Assembly: GCA_934747255.1 (NCBI GenBank)
Contig: CAKVGH010000002.1
Location: 122,994 to 186,993, forward strand
Source of the DNA: an uncultured Clostridia bacterium
GTDB taxonomy: Bacteria; Bacillota; Clostridia; Christensenellales; UBA1242
DNA length: 64,000 nucleotides
Direction of reading: 5' to 3'
Below, in pieces: positions 35,804 through 44,740 of the stretch; positions within the stretch are counted from its first letter, which is position 1, and every line of letters begins with the position of its first letter. Below the pieces are notes generated by a model that was not told the origin of the DNA, made no database searches, and saw only the letters and a list, made by a program, of their open reading frames with translations. The translations under genes were made by a program, and so were the position numbers.

Positions 35804-35834
35804 TGGCAAAAGTAATTTCTTTGCCATTTTTTTT
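35804..35834 (+). terminator. Second terminator-like hairpin just before spoIIAA
   Basis: TGGCAAA (35804-35810) and TTTGCCA (35820-35826) followed by eight T. Since the tRNA cluster already ends at 35721, this either insulates the sigma-F operon or ends a short transcript starting in 35722-35803. The sigma-F promoter must then lie in the last 45 bases before spoIIAA; I could not identify a sigma-H site with confidence. Confidence 0.7.
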
Positions 35835-35880
35835 ATGCAAAATGGTGCTACCATAAAAGAGTACATAAAGGAGAAAAATT

Positions 35881-36189
35881 ATGCAAATTAAACACAGAAT
35901 TTATAGCAATGTTTTGTATTTGGTACTTTGCGGGGAACTTGACGAAAACAGTTCGCATTTTGCCAAAGCTACAATGGACGAGTTATTGGAACAAAAAGGG
36001 TTTAAGGAAGTTATCATTGATTTGTCCGAACTAGAATTTATGGACTCAACAGGCGTTGGAGTACTTATTGGTAGGTACAAAAAAATGAAAGAAAAAAACA
36101 TACCAATTTTTATATGCAACCCATCAACTCACGCAGAAAAAATTTTCAAAATGACAGGGCTTTATGGCATTATGCCAAAAATAAATTAA
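35881..36189 (+). CDS. spoIIAA: Anti-sigma F factor antagonist SpoIIAA
   Basis: A 102-residue STAS-domain protein. The phosphorylatable Ser lies in the conserved FMDSTGVGVLIGRYKKM. When dephosphorylated by SpoIIE it displaces sigma-F from SpoIIAB, starting forespore-specific transcription. It heads the spoIIAA-spoIIAB-sigF operon and has an AAAGGAG ribosome site. Confidence 0.96.
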   Translation: MQIKHRIYSNVLYLVLCGELDENSSHFAKATMDELLEQKGFKEVIIDLSELEFMDSTGVGVLIGRYKKMKEKNIPIFICNPSTHAEKIFKMTGLYGIMPKIN

Positions 36190-36204
36190 AGTAGGGAGAA
36201 AAAT

Positions 36205-36654
36205 ATGGAATTATTAAACGAAATGACTTTATCAGTAAAATCATTATCCGTAAACGAAGGTTTTGTTAGGAGTGCAATCGCAGCATTTTGCGTTGAAGCA
36301 AATCCAACTCTTGATGAAATAACAGATATTAAAACTGCGGTTAGTGAAGCGATAACAAACTGCGTAGTACACGCATATCCAACACAAGTTGGCGACATTT
36401 TAATTAAAGTTAAACTTTATAAAGACAAAGTTCAAATGTCAATTACAGATTATGGCACTGGCATTGAAAACATTGAACAGGCAAAAGAGCCGTTTTACAC
36501 AACAAGACCAGACCAAGAGCGTAGTGGAATGGGCTTTACCGTTATGGAAAGTTTTATGGACGATTTAGTCGTTGAAAAAAATAGGGGCAAGGGCATTACT
36601 GTACGAATGACAAAAAAACTTGGGAGTGAACAAAGACAAGTAGTGGGAGCATAG
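36205..36654 (+). CDS. spoIIAB: Anti-sigma F factor SpoIIAB
   Basis: A 149-residue GHKL-type serine kinase: N-box SEAITNCVVHAYP, G1 ITDYGTGIENI, and G2 RSGMGFTVMESFMD. It binds and inhibits sigma-F and phosphorylates SpoIIAA. 15 bases downstream of spoIIAA and 2 bases before sigF, giving tight stoichiometric coupling. Confidence 0.97.
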   Translation: MELLNEMTLSVKSLSVNEGFVRSAIAAFCVEANPTLDEITDIKTAVSEAITNCVVHAYPTQVGDILIKVKLYKDKVQMSITDYGTGIENIEQAKEPFYTTRPDQERSGMGFTVMESFMDDLVVEKNRGKGITVRMTKKLGSEQRQVVGA

Positions 36655-36656
36655 TA

Positions 36657-37388
36657 ATGCTTGACCACAACGAAACTTTAAGGTTACTTTCACTTGCTCA
36701 AAAGGGAGATAATCAAGCAAAAACAAAGTTGATAGAAGAAAACTCTCCGCTAATTAAAAGTATTATAAAGCCTTACAGATTTAAGGGAGTTGAATATGAT
36801 GATTTATACCAACTCGGGTGTTTAGGCTTTATAAAGGCTATACAAAATTTTAGCGAAGAGTACAACACAAAATTTTCCACCTACGCAGTACCTATGATTG
36901 CGGGCGAAGTTAAACGCTTTATGCGTGATGACGGCTCAATAAAAGTTAGCAGAGCATTAAAATCATTGAACATTCAAATAAACCGCTTTATAATGGAATA
37001 TAAGGCAACAAATAACGATGATAGTCCATCTATCGAACAAATTGCCAAGCACTTTAATATGGACGAACAAGAAGTCGTTTTTGCAATGGATAGCAAAAAA
37101 GCCTTGCTTTCGTTAGACGAAAAACTAGACGAATCCAATCCTCGTTCTAGGCTTGTTATGGAGTCGATAGAAGAACCCAATGCAGTGGACAACATTCTAG
37201 ATGCTATTATGTTAAAAGATATAATTTCATCACTACCAAAACGAGATAAAAATATTATTGCATTAAGATATTTTCAAGACAAAACACAAGCCGAAATTGC
37301 CGAAAGGCTAGGGGTTTCGCAAGTGCAGGTTTCAAGACTAGAATGTAAGATTTTAGAAAAATTAAAAACTAAATTTAAGGAGCAGTAA
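36657..37388 (+). CDS. sigF: RNA polymerase sigma-F factor
   Basis: A 243-residue sigma-70 family factor of sporulation type: region 2 with YDDLYQLGCLGFIKAIQNF and YAVPMIAGEVKRFMRDDG, and region 4 with KTQAEIAERLGVSQVQVSRLE. Sigma-F directs early forespore genes. Start at 36657 is 2 bases after spoIIAB with GGGAG upstream. Confidence 0.96.
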   Translation: MLDHNETLRLLSLAQKGDNQAKTKLIEENSPLIKSIIKPYRFKGVEYDDLYQLGCLGFIKAIQNFSEEYNTKFSTYAVPMIAGEVKRFMRDDGSIKVSRALKSLNIQINRFIMEYKATNNDDSPSIEQIAKHFNMDEQEVVFAMDSKKALLSLDEKLDESNPRSRLVMESIEEPNAVDNILDAIMLKDIISSLPKRDKNIIALRYFQDKTQAEIAERLGVSQVQVSRLECKILEKLKTKFKEQ

Positions 37389-37409
37389 TTTCAAAAAATA
37401 CTGCTTTTT
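37381..37409 (+). terminator. Terminator of the sigma-F operon
   Basis: AGCAGTA (37381-37387, overlapping the sigF stop) pairs with TACTGCT (37399-37405), then T-rich sequence. Confidence 0.8.
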
Positions 37410-37742
37410 ATTAGGTGTTTTTACTAAAACTATTATCAATCTCATAGCATAGTTGTTTGCTATATTTAACTAAAAAAACATTTTAGGCAAATTTGCTTAA
37501 TAAATATGTATGCCATCAAGCACTCGAATTTGTTTTTTTAAGGGTAAATATTTTTTAATAAAAAACTGCTTTTCAAAATTGCAAGCAACTTTTTCAAAGA
37601 CAAAACGAATAAAGCATAATTTACAGCAACTTAACAAGTAAAAAATAGTAATAAAAAAGGGAATATGTTACATTTTCTAACATATTCCTTTTTATAATTA
37701 TTGCTTTATAAATTATGGTAAATCGTCTTGTAATTTTTAAGC
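37410..37742. other. Intergenic region between sigF and the lipoprotein gene
   Basis: About 330 AT-rich bases between convergent genes. The only structure I support is a bidirectional terminator, GGAATATGTTA (37660-37670), CATTTTC, TAACATATTCC (37678-37688), ending the minus-strand lipoprotein gene. No gene seen. Confidence 0.7.
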
Positions 37743-40349
37743 CTAATTTTCGGTTACATCAGTCGTTTCAACTGGTTTAACTTCTCCTTCTTGTGTTTGC
37801 TTATCTTCAATTTCAATAATCAAATTCGCCTTTATATTTTGCTTATCAGTTTCCAAAATCACATTTGCAGAATTATCATTGTTTTGATTTTGCTCATTTT
37901 CGTTTGTTTGTTCATTGTTTTCTTGCTGATTTTCATTATTTTGAGCATTATTATTTTCATCAATTCGGTTATCTACAATATTATCAACATTTTGGCTGTT
38001 AGAATTGTCATCATTTGATTGAATATTGTTTGAATTTTCTTGATTATTTAGCATTTGATTGTTTTCATTTGATAAATTATTATCAGTAATATTATTTTGG
38101 CTATTTTCCATATTCAAATTGGTATCATTTGGCACTATGTTTTCGTTAATATTATCTTGAAGGTCATTTTCAATATTTGGTGTTGTTTCATTCAAATTTG
38201 GTTGGTTTGTTATCTCATTATTTTGATTATCGTTATTCAAAATAACTTCTTTTTCATTTTTGTTATTAAGATTGTTTTGGTCGTTCACATTTAAGTCAGT
38301 TTTAGATTCTAACTCATTATCCTTGTTCATATCTGGATTTGCTGTATTATTTGAATTATCTGGGTTTTCAACTACTGAATTACTATCATTTACAATATTA
38401 CCATTATTTAAGTCACTAATAGTTAAGTTTGGTGTTATGATATTTAATCCATTGTTTGCTTGATTATTTTCGGTTGTTTCATTAGGTAAGACGGTATTTT
38501 CGCCAGTTTGGTGATTTTCGTTATTTGAGTCAGTCACATTGTCATTTGGAATAATTTCGCCGTTTTCCTTGTTGATTTCTGGTTCTAATGTAGATTGTTC
38601 TTGGTCAGTCGATTGGTTTTTCTTGTCTTGTTCTACTTTTTGTGGGTCAAAAGGGTTTGGTAAAGGGCTAGTAGTCAAATTATTTTCGTTATCATTTTTT
38701 TGAATATCATTTTGTGGGTTTGTAATATTAAAATTACGATTCGGTTGAATTGGTGTAGAGTTCTCAATCAATGTTTTTTCTTTACTCTCATTCAAATTTT
38801 TGTCAATATTCAAATTCTGCTCATCATCTAGTGGTTGAGCCTCAACATTTTGCTCGTTTTCAAGATTTTGCAAATAGTCTTTTTTGTATGTGTCAATATT
38901 GGTGTAGATATTTTGATAAGTATCAATGTTTCGTGGCATTGACGCATAAGTATCAATGTTATACCTATTGTACGGATACATACCATTTATTCCATATCCC
39001 ATACCGCCATTATAGTAACCGTTACTAAAAACAGGATTGTTGCTAGTAAATGGTTGTCTGTTCATTATTGCATTGTTTGCTTGCATATTGTTTGGCATTA
39101 GAGTAGTGGTGTAATTCTCATTATTTACAACATTTGGGTTAGTATTATTTTGAATATTTGTTTGAGCATTTGGGTTAAGTGTTTTTGTTTGCATAGTATT
39201 GTTTCTACGCCATTTTTCAGGCAATTTGATATTTTGCATAGCACCTTTGATACGGTCAAAAACACTTAATTTTTTACCAGCGGAATTAGTTTTTTTTTGC
39301 GTATTTAATGGTCTAGCGTTATAACTAATTTTATCTTTGTTAGTTTGAATTACGCTAGTTTTTGAAGTATTAGATTTTATATTATTTGTCGCTTTTTGAT
39401 TAGTTGCCACTTGATTATTTTGTGCAGTGTTACAGTCTTCACAATTTTGACAAATAATATTATTTAATCTATTTATGCAATCTGTACATTCATTAAGATT
39501 GTCAATTCTACTATCAAGGCAAATACCCAAGTTGCAGTAACAAGATAGCAAAGAATCAAAATTTGTGTTGTAATTTTTTAATAATGGTTTTAGTGCCTTT
39601 ATCATATTTGATAATTCGCCTTTTGACTTATTAAGTTTGTCAACACAACCATTAAGTTGGTTTAAGCAGTCGTTACATTCGCTAATTTGTGTATCGGATA
39701 GTTTAATTGTTCCATTTTCCAGTTTCGTGCAAAGATCTTTGCAGTTTAGACAAGCATTTATCAAATTTTGTTTTGAATTGTTACATTCAGCATTTGAGCA
39801 AATACAATCTGCACAGTTATTGTACAAATCTTCGATTTTTGCAAAGTAATTTTGCAAGTTTTGGTTAGAAAATGCTTCACTTGTAGAATTCACATATTTT
39901 GGCTTATAAGAATAATTCCTAATTTTTTGGTCGTTTATTTTTACAGTGTTTGATTCTGCTAAACTTTTAGTAATGACATTATTATTTACCCTTTTTGTAT
40001 TGTAAGTTTTGTCTTTAATAACGCCATCATTGTAGGAATAATTTACCAATTTGGGCAAAGTTTTGTTTTTTACTGTGGCGGTGTTGGACAATGTATAGTC
40101 ATTAGTATAACTATTGCTTGGAATTACTTGCCCAGCACTATTTTGATTAGCAATAGGTGAGATGTCGCTAATGTCAAAATCTTCATCTGTTGCCGTATCT
40201 AAATTTGTTAATACACGCATAATTCTGTCTGCGTGTCTACTTGCACTTGTTCCAACGCCTTTTGCTGTTGTTGGATTGCCACAACCAACCAAGCAAAGAC
40301 ATATTATTAAAACAAAAGCAAAAATTGATGCTTTCTTAAAAAATTTCAT
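37743..40349 (-). CDS. Large Cys- and Asn-rich lipoprotein of unknown function
   Basis: An 868-residue secreted lipoprotein. The signal peptide ends in a lipobox LVGC (Cys23). About residues 160-320 hold 18 Cys, many as CxxC or CxC, spaced through helical repeats (CADCICSNAEC, CNDCLNQLNGC, CTDCINRLNNIICQNC). The rest is low-complexity, very rich in Asn, Gln, Glu and Asp, with a short Tyr/Gly/Met stretch near the middle. I start at ATG 40349 because GGAGG lies 6 bases upstream, inside the in-frame ATG at 40361. No family recognised. Its location between sigF and spoVAC suggests, but does not show, a spore role. Confidence 0.8.
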   Translation of the reverse strand: MKFFKKASIFAFVLIICLCLVGCGNPTTAKGVGTSASRHADRIMRVLTNLDTATDEDFDISDISPIANQNSAGQVIPSNSYTNDYTLSNTATVKNKTLPKLVNYSYNDGVIKDKTYNTKRVNNNVITKSLAESNTVKINDQKIRNYSYKPKYVNSTSEAFSNQNLQNYFAKIEDLYNNCADCICSNAECNNSKQNLINACLNCKDLCTKLENGTIKLSDTQISECNDCLNQLNGCVDKLNKSKGELSNMIKALKPLLKNYNTNFDSLLSCYCNLGICLDSRIDNLNECTDCINRLNNIICQNCEDCNTAQNNQVATNQKATNNIKSNTSKTSVIQTNKDKISYNARPLNTQKKTNSAGKKLSVFDRIKGAMQNIKLPEKWRRNNTMQTKTLNPNAQTNIQNNTNPNVVNNENYTTTLMPNNMQANNAIMNRQPFTSNNPVFSNGYYNGGMGYGINGMYPYNRYNIDTYASMPRNIDTYQNIYTNIDTYKKDYLQNLENEQNVEAQPLDDEQNLNIDKNLNESKEKTLIENSTPIQPNRNFNITNPQNDIQKNDNENNLTTSPLPNPFDPQKVEQDKKNQSTDQEQSTLEPEINKENGEIIPNDNVTDSNNENHQTGENTVLPNETTENNQANNGLNIITPNLTISDLNNGNIVNDSNSVVENPDNSNNTANPDMNKDNELESKTDLNVNDQNNLNNKNEKEVILNNDNQNNEITNQPNLNETTPNIENDLQDNINENIVPNDTNLNMENSQNNITDNNLSNENNQMLNNQENSNNIQSNDDNSNSQNVDNIVDNRIDENNNAQNNENQQENNEQTNENEQNQNNDNSANVILETDKQNIKANLIIEIEDKQTQEGEVKPVETTDVTEN

Positions 40350-40476
40350 AATATCCTCCATTTTTTTCTAATGTTAGTTTGCTCGCTCAAAGCGATTTTA
40401 TTAGTAAATAAGAAAAAAAATTTTATCATTGTGTAAAATTGTAAAAAATTGGATATTATTGCTATGGAGAAAGAAT

Positions 40477-40983
40477 ATGGAAGAAAAATATAAAGACAAA
40501 CGACTTCAAAAAAAATTAGAACACGAAATATCGCCTGACAAACGAAAAGAACGCAACCAAAAGTATATTGAGTATGTAGAAGCAAAGTCCCCAAAAACCA
40601 AGAATTTTCCATCACTAATCAATTCTTTTTGGGTTGGCGGACTCATTTGCTGTTTAGGTCAGGGAATATACGATTTTTTAGCATATCTATTCCCAGCAAT
40701 GACCGATACTGAACTAGGTGCTTGGATGTTAATTGTCTTAATATTCATTACCTGTCTTTTAACTGGAATTGGAATTTTTGACAAAATTGGAAATTTTGCA
40801 GGTGCTGGAACGATAGTGCCAATTACTGGATTTGCAAACTCCATTGCAAGTCCTGCGTTAGAATACAAAAAGGAAGGTATCATTTTTGGAGTATGCTCAA
40901 AAATGTTCATCGTGGCAGGTCCAGTCATTGTTTGTGGCACAGTCGCCAGTGTTATTGTGGGAATAATATATCTATTTATTTAA
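40477..40983 (+). CDS. spoVAC: Stage V sporulation protein AC (SpoVAC)
   Basis: A 168-residue membrane protein with a charged N-terminus and four membrane segments. It carries the SpoVAC/SpoVAE signature: FWVGGLICCLGQ, TGIGIFDKIGNFAGAGTIVPITGFANSIASPALEYKKEG. SpoVAC forms part of the channel that imports dipicolinic acid into the forespore and releases it at germination. The ATG at 40477 is preceded by TGGAGAAAG; the frame is open further upstream but without a ribosome site. spoVAD follows after 9 bases. Confidence 0.95.
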   Translation: MEEKYKDKRLQKKLEHEISPDKRKERNQKYIEYVEAKSPKTKNFPSLINSFWVGGLICCLGQGIYDFLAYLFPAMTDTELGAWMLIVLIFITCLLTGIGIFDKIGNFAGAGTIVPITGFANSIASPALEYKKEGIIFGVCSKMFIVAGPVIVCGTVASVIVGIIYLFI

Positions 40984-40992
40984 GGAGCAAAT

Positions 40993-42015
40993 ATGAATTA
41001 CAATCGAATAGGCAGTCAAACTATCGTTTTCAAAAACCAACCAAAAATTATTAGCAATTATGCCCTTGTTGGAAAAAAGGAAGGTGAAGGTCCTTTTGGA
41101 CAATACTTTGACTATGTGCTAGAAAACGACTTATTTGGCGAAAAAACTTACGAAAAAGCCGAACGAAAAATACTTGAACATGCTATTTTTAGTTGTGTGG
41201 ACAAGGCAAAAATTGACCCAAATCAAATTGATATGTTGCTTTCGGGAGATTTGTTAAATCAAATTGTTTCATCAAGTTTTGCAGCCAGACACTTTGACAA
41301 GCCATTTTTGGGGCTTTATAGCGCTTGTTCAACGATGACAGAGAGTTTGGCTCTTGCTAGTTGTTTGGTCGATGGAAAGTATGTTAAAACAGCTATTTGT
41401 GCAACAAGTAGCCACTTTTCTACTGCCGAAAAACAATATCGTTTTCCACTAGAACTTGGTAATCAAAGACCACCAGTGGCACAATGGACAGTTACAGGAG
41501 CGGGGGCAACAATGTTAAGCCTTAACGGAGATGACTCTTGCAATAAAATTACTATGGCTACTTTTGGAAAAGTTGTAGATTATGGCATTGTTGATGCCAA
41601 CAATATGGGGGCTGCTATGGCACCTGCTGCTATGAATACTTTAATTGCACATTTTGAAGATACAAACACAAAGCCAAAAGACTACGACTTGATTTTGACA
41701 GGAGATTTGGGAAAACTTGGAAGCGAAATTTTGCGTGACCTTATGGAAAGAAACGGCTATCCACTAGGAAAAAATTATAGTGACTGTGGTCAAATGATTT
41801 ATAACGACCATCAACACACATACCAAGGTGGTAGTGGGGCTGGGTGCAGTGCAAGTGTGTTTAATTCCTTTGTTTTGGGTCAACTATCAAAAAAGGTATA
41901 CAAAAAAGTGCTGTTTTTAGCAACAGGGGCGTTACTTAGTCCAACCACAACTTTTCAAGGCGATTCCATTCCAGCGATTTCTCACGCAGTTGTTATCGAA
42001 TGTGGAGATAAGTAA
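40993..42015 (+). CDS. spoVAD: Stage V sporulation protein AD (SpoVAD)
   Basis: A 340-residue thiolase-fold protein that binds dipicolinic acid. RIGSQTIVFKNQP, GKKEGEGPFGQYFD, SACSTMTESLALAS-like core (YSACSTMTESLALA), PPVAQWTVTGAGATML and DCGQMIYNDHQHTYQGGSGAGC are characteristic. It works with SpoVAC and SpoVAE; the germination-specific subunits SpoVAA, AB, AEa and AF are not in this window. Confidence 0.97.
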   Translation: MNYNRIGSQTIVFKNQPKIISNYALVGKKEGEGPFGQYFDYVLENDLFGEKTYEKAERKILEHAIFSCVDKAKIDPNQIDMLLSGDLLNQIVSSSFAARHFDKPFLGLYSACSTMTESLALASCLVDGKYVKTAICATSSHFSTAEKQYRFPLELGNQRPPVAQWTVTGAGATMLSLNGDDSCNKITMATFGKVVDYGIVDANNMGAAMAPAAMNTLIAHFEDTNTKPKDYDLILTGDLGKLGSEILRDLMERNGYPLGKNYSDCGQMIYNDHQHTYQGGSGAGCSASVFNSFVLGQLSKKVYKKVLFLATGALLSPTTTFQGDSIPAISHAVVIECGDK

Positions 42016-42266
42016 ATAAAATTTTGAAAATAGCATCAAAAAATCTACTTGCAATTATAATTATTTTATAAAACTAAACTACAATAAACATTAGTTACAA
42101 AAGCAAATAAAACAATAATAGAATTAAGTTAAAAAAAAAGTTAATACTATTAAACTAATAAAATAAAAACACTTTTTCATTAAAAATGCGTAATTGCTAG
42201 AAAAATCAAGCAAAAATGGTACTATGCAAAGTACTATGCAAACATAAAAATAAGGAGAAAAACAAA
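42016..42266 (+). other. 251-base gap inside the spoVA cluster
   Basis: An unusually long gap between spoVAD and spoVAE, strongly A-rich, with the motif pair at 42219-42243 close to the spoVAE ribosome site. It implies that spoVAE has its own transcription or RNA-level control. I could not identify a sigma-G promoter with confidence. Confidence 0.5.
42219..42243 (+). repeat. Head-to-tail pair of GTACTATGCAAA
   Basis: Two copies directly abutting, at 42219-42230 and 42231-42242 (period 12), ending 10 bases before the AAGGAG of spoVAE. Same motif as at 20705, 30241 and 55924. Confidence 0.8.
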
Positions 42267-42632
42267 ATGCTATTAACATATCTAAAAGTTTTTTTAGTGG
42301 GCGGTCTAATATGCCTAATCGGTCAAATTTTAATCATAAAAACGAAAATGACTTCGGCTAGAATTTTGGTAACTTTTTTGGTCGCTGGTATTTTCTTGGA
42401 AGGTCTAGGCTTATACGACCCAATAGTTGACTTTGCAAAAGCAGGGGCATTAGTTCCAATTTGTGGGTTTGGAAGAACACTTGCAAAAGGCGTAATCAAA
42501 CAGGTGTCAACAAAAGGGGTATTAGGTCTGTTTACGGGCGGACTAACAGCAACCGCAGGCGGAATTGCTGCCGCAGTATTCTTTTCGTTTATATTTTCTC
42601 TCATTTTTAGTTCCCACACAAAACATTATTAA
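42267..42632 (+). CDS. spoVAE: Stage V sporulation protein AE (SpoVAE)
   Basis: A 121-residue paralogue of SpoVAC with FLVGGLICLIGQ, GLGLYDPIVDFAKAGALVPICGFGRTLAKGVI and four membrane helices, ending in a short tail. The length matches SpoVAEb, the essential channel subunit. I start at ATG 42267 (AAGGAG 10 bases upstream) rather than an in-frame TTG at 42216 that lies within the repeated motif. Confidence 0.94.
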   Translation: MLLTYLKVFLVGGLICLIGQILIIKTKMTSARILVTFLVAGIFLEGLGLYDPIVDFAKAGALVPICGFGRTLAKGVIKQVSTKGVLGLFTGGLTATAGGIAAAVFFSFIFSLIFSSHTKHY

Positions 42633-42635
42633 ATT

Positions 42636-42657
42636 AGCAGTTTTAACTGCTTTTTTT
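42636..42657 (+). terminator. Terminator after spoVAE
   Basis: AGCAG (42636-42640), TTTTA-type loop, CTGCT (42647-42651), with T7 following. Confidence 0.75.
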
Positions 42658-42674
42658 AATTCATATAATCTATT

Positions 42675-43349
42675 ATGAAATGTTATACCGAAAAACAATA
42701 CAAAAGGCGTAAAATTAAAAAACGCATTATTAGATGGTCAGTTTTTATTGCCATAATTGTTGGCATTGTTTGTTATTTCAATTTTTATGTAAACCCAATT
42801 ATTTTAACTACAAATACAGCCACAATTAAAGCAAAAACAGTTGAAGTTGTAAACTTATCAATAAGTGATGTTTTAAGCAATAATTCCAGCGAAGACTTAA
42901 TTAAAATCACTTACGATAGCGATAAAAATGTATCGTCAATAGTCGCCAATACAGTTTTAGCAAACAAACTCAACACAATGATTGTTGATAACTGTCAAAC
43001 AAATTTAAGTGATATGACAATGCTCAATTTTAGTGTACCGCTAGGCACTTTTTCAGGTATGCCCTTTTTGAATGGTTTAGGCCCAAAAATTACCATCAAA
43101 ATGACACCAGTAGGGAGCATTAGCACAAAGTTTAATAGCGTGTTTACAAGCCAAGGCATTAACCAAACCTGCCACCAAATTTATCTTAACATTACAGCCA
43201 ACATTTCCGTTTTACTCCCGGGAGTAGACAAAACAGTAAAAGTCACTACTCAATACTTAATTAGTGAAAGTATTATTGTCGGCAAAGTTCCACAAGTTTA
43301 TTTTGGAAGTAATAATACACTAAATAGCCAATTAAACCTTGTACCATAA
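42675..43349 (+). CDS. yunB: Sporulation protein YunB
   Basis: A 224-residue protein with a basic N-terminus and one membrane helix (about residues 20-40), then an extracytoplasmic domain with the YunB signature PLGTFSGMPFLNGLGPKI, TPVGSISTKF, GINQTCHQIYLN and ESIIVGKVPQVYFG. It is required for normal spores in Bacillus; its biochemical role is unknown. TATAAT at 42664-42669 stands 5 bases before the ATG without a ribosome site, again suggesting a leaderless transcript. Confidence 0.92.
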   Translation: MKCYTEKQYKRRKIKKRIIRWSVFIAIIVGIVCYFNFYVNPIILTTNTATIKAKTVEVVNLSISDVLSNNSSEDLIKITYDSDKNVSSIVANTVLANKLNTMIVDNCQTNLSDMTMLNFSVPLGTFSGMPFLNGLGPKITIKMTPVGSISTKFNSVFTSQGINQTCHQIYLNITANISVLLPGVDKTVKVTTQYLISESIIVGKVPQVYFGSNNTLNSQLNLVP

Positions 43350-43524
43350 TTAAAAAATTATTTGTAAATATCACCAAGCATATAAAAAATTCTAGCAACC
43401 GTGTCGCTGGGCTTCGGTTAATTTATTTGGCAACTTGAAAAATAATCAAAATAAAAAGATAATAATAAAATTTACTCACTAAAATTTTAACTTTATTATT
43501 AAATAATAAACTAATTAAAAAGTA

Positions 43525-43553
43525 TTTACAATTTTTTTATTTTTTTGTATAAT
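43525..43553 (+). promoter_or_regulatory. Promoter of the nifS-thiI-smsCB operon
   Basis: TTTACA (43525-43530), 17 bases, TATAAT (43548-43553). The expected transcript start is 43560, 2 bases before the ATG at 43562, so the leader would be almost absent. Confidence 0.8.
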
Positions 43554-43561
43554 CTAAAAAT

Positions 43562-44731
43562 ATGAACGAAACACAAGAAAAAACTATATTTTTAGATAAT
43601 GCAAGTACAACTCAAATGTACAAAGAAGTTAGCGAAATAATCTCCAAAACAAATTTGGAGAATTTTTACAATCCATCGGCAATGTATCACAAAAGTGTGG
43701 TAGTAAAAGATAGCATAGAAAACGCAAAATCATACATTGCACAAACGCTTAATGTTGACCCAAAAAGCATAATCTTTACAAGTGGAGCAACCGAGGCCAA
43801 CAACTTGGCAATTATGGGCAGTTTAACCGCCAAAAAAGGCGCAGAATATATTTTCTCTAGCGGAGAACACCCATCGGTTTACAATGTTGCCAAATCTTTG
43901 GAACAAAAAGGAAATATCGTACACTTTGTCAAACTTGGTAATGATGGTAGAGTAGATTTAGAGCACTTAAAATCACTATTAAACGAAAACACTCATTTTG
44001 TTAGTATAATGTTTGTTAGCAACGAAACTGGTGCGGTAAATGACATTAAAACAATATCATCTATAGTCAAATCATTTAATCCAAAAATAATCTTTCACGT
44101 TGACGGCGTTCAAGCATTTTGCAAAATTCCTTGTAACTTAACAAAACTAGGAATTGACGCTTTTACAATTAGTGCACATAAATTTCACGGGCCAAAAGGT
44201 GTTGGACTACTATATTACAAAAATCTTAATCAACTCAAACCACAAATTTTAGGGGGCGGTCAACAACTGGGATTTCGTAGTGGCACAGAAAATGTCAGCG
44301 GAATACTTGGAATGGCAAAAGCAGTACAATTAGAACAAGAAAATATTGCTCAAAATTATGAAAAGGTAAAAAGTTTTAAGCAGATTTTTATTGACCAAAT
44401 AAAAAACGATTTGAATGGCTATAATTATCACATAAACGGAAGTTTTGAAAATTCTAGCCCATATATTTTATCAGTTAGTTTTAAGGGACTTCGTGGCGAA
44501 GTTTTAATGCATATTTTAGAACAAAAAGGCGTAATCGTAGGTACTGGAAGTGCTTGTTCAAGCAAGAAGCAAGAAAACAGGGTTCTTGCAAATATGGGAC
44601 AAACCTTGGACTATGTAAAAGGCAATATTAGAGTTAGTTTTTCATCGACAAACACACTAGAAGAAATAATCTTGGCTAGCAAAATTCTAACAGAGTCTGT
44701 AAAGGAACTTTACGAGAGTATGTCAAGATAA
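43562..44731 (+). CDS. Cysteine desulfurase (NifS/IscS family)
   Basis: A 389-residue PLP enzyme that takes sulfur from cysteine. FLDNASTTQ, SGATEANNLA, ETGAVND, HVDGVQAF, the PLP-lysine in ISAHKFHGPKGVG, and the active-site Cys in GTGSACSSKKQ are all present. The flexible Cys loop is of the NifS/IscS type. It is followed by thiI (10 bases) and smsC-smsB, so it probably feeds sulfur both to tRNA 4-thiouridine and to iron-sulfur cluster assembly. Confidence 0.95.
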   Translation: MNETQEKTIFLDNASTTQMYKEVSEIISKTNLENFYNPSAMYHKSVVVKDSIENAKSYIAQTLNVDPKSIIFTSGATEANNLAIMGSLTAKKGAEYIFSSGEHPSVYNVAKSLEQKGNIVHFVKLGNDGRVDLEHLKSLLNENTHFVSIMFVSNETGAVNDIKTISSIVKSFNPKIIFHVDGVQAFCKIPCNLTKLGIDAFTISAHKFHGPKGVGLLYYKNLNQLKPQILGGGQQLGFRSGTENVSGILGMAKAVQLEQENIAQNYEKVKSFKQIFIDQIKNDLNGYNYHINGSFENSSPYILSVSFKGLRGEVLMHILEQKGVIVGTGSACSSKKQENRVLANMGQTLDYVKGNIRVSFSSTNTLEEIILASKILTESVKELYESMSR

Positions 44732-44740
44732 GGAGTAAAA

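Noticed and set aside
37791..40371. Several plus-strand ORFs opposite the lipoprotein gene
   Set aside because: They are antisense shadows of Asn-rich codons, giving Ile/Leu/Phe-rich peptides without ribosome sites.
40430..40476. Sigma-F/sigma-G promoter before spoVAC
   Set aside because: Candidate boxes fit only loosely in this AT-rich stretch; not enough to support a call.
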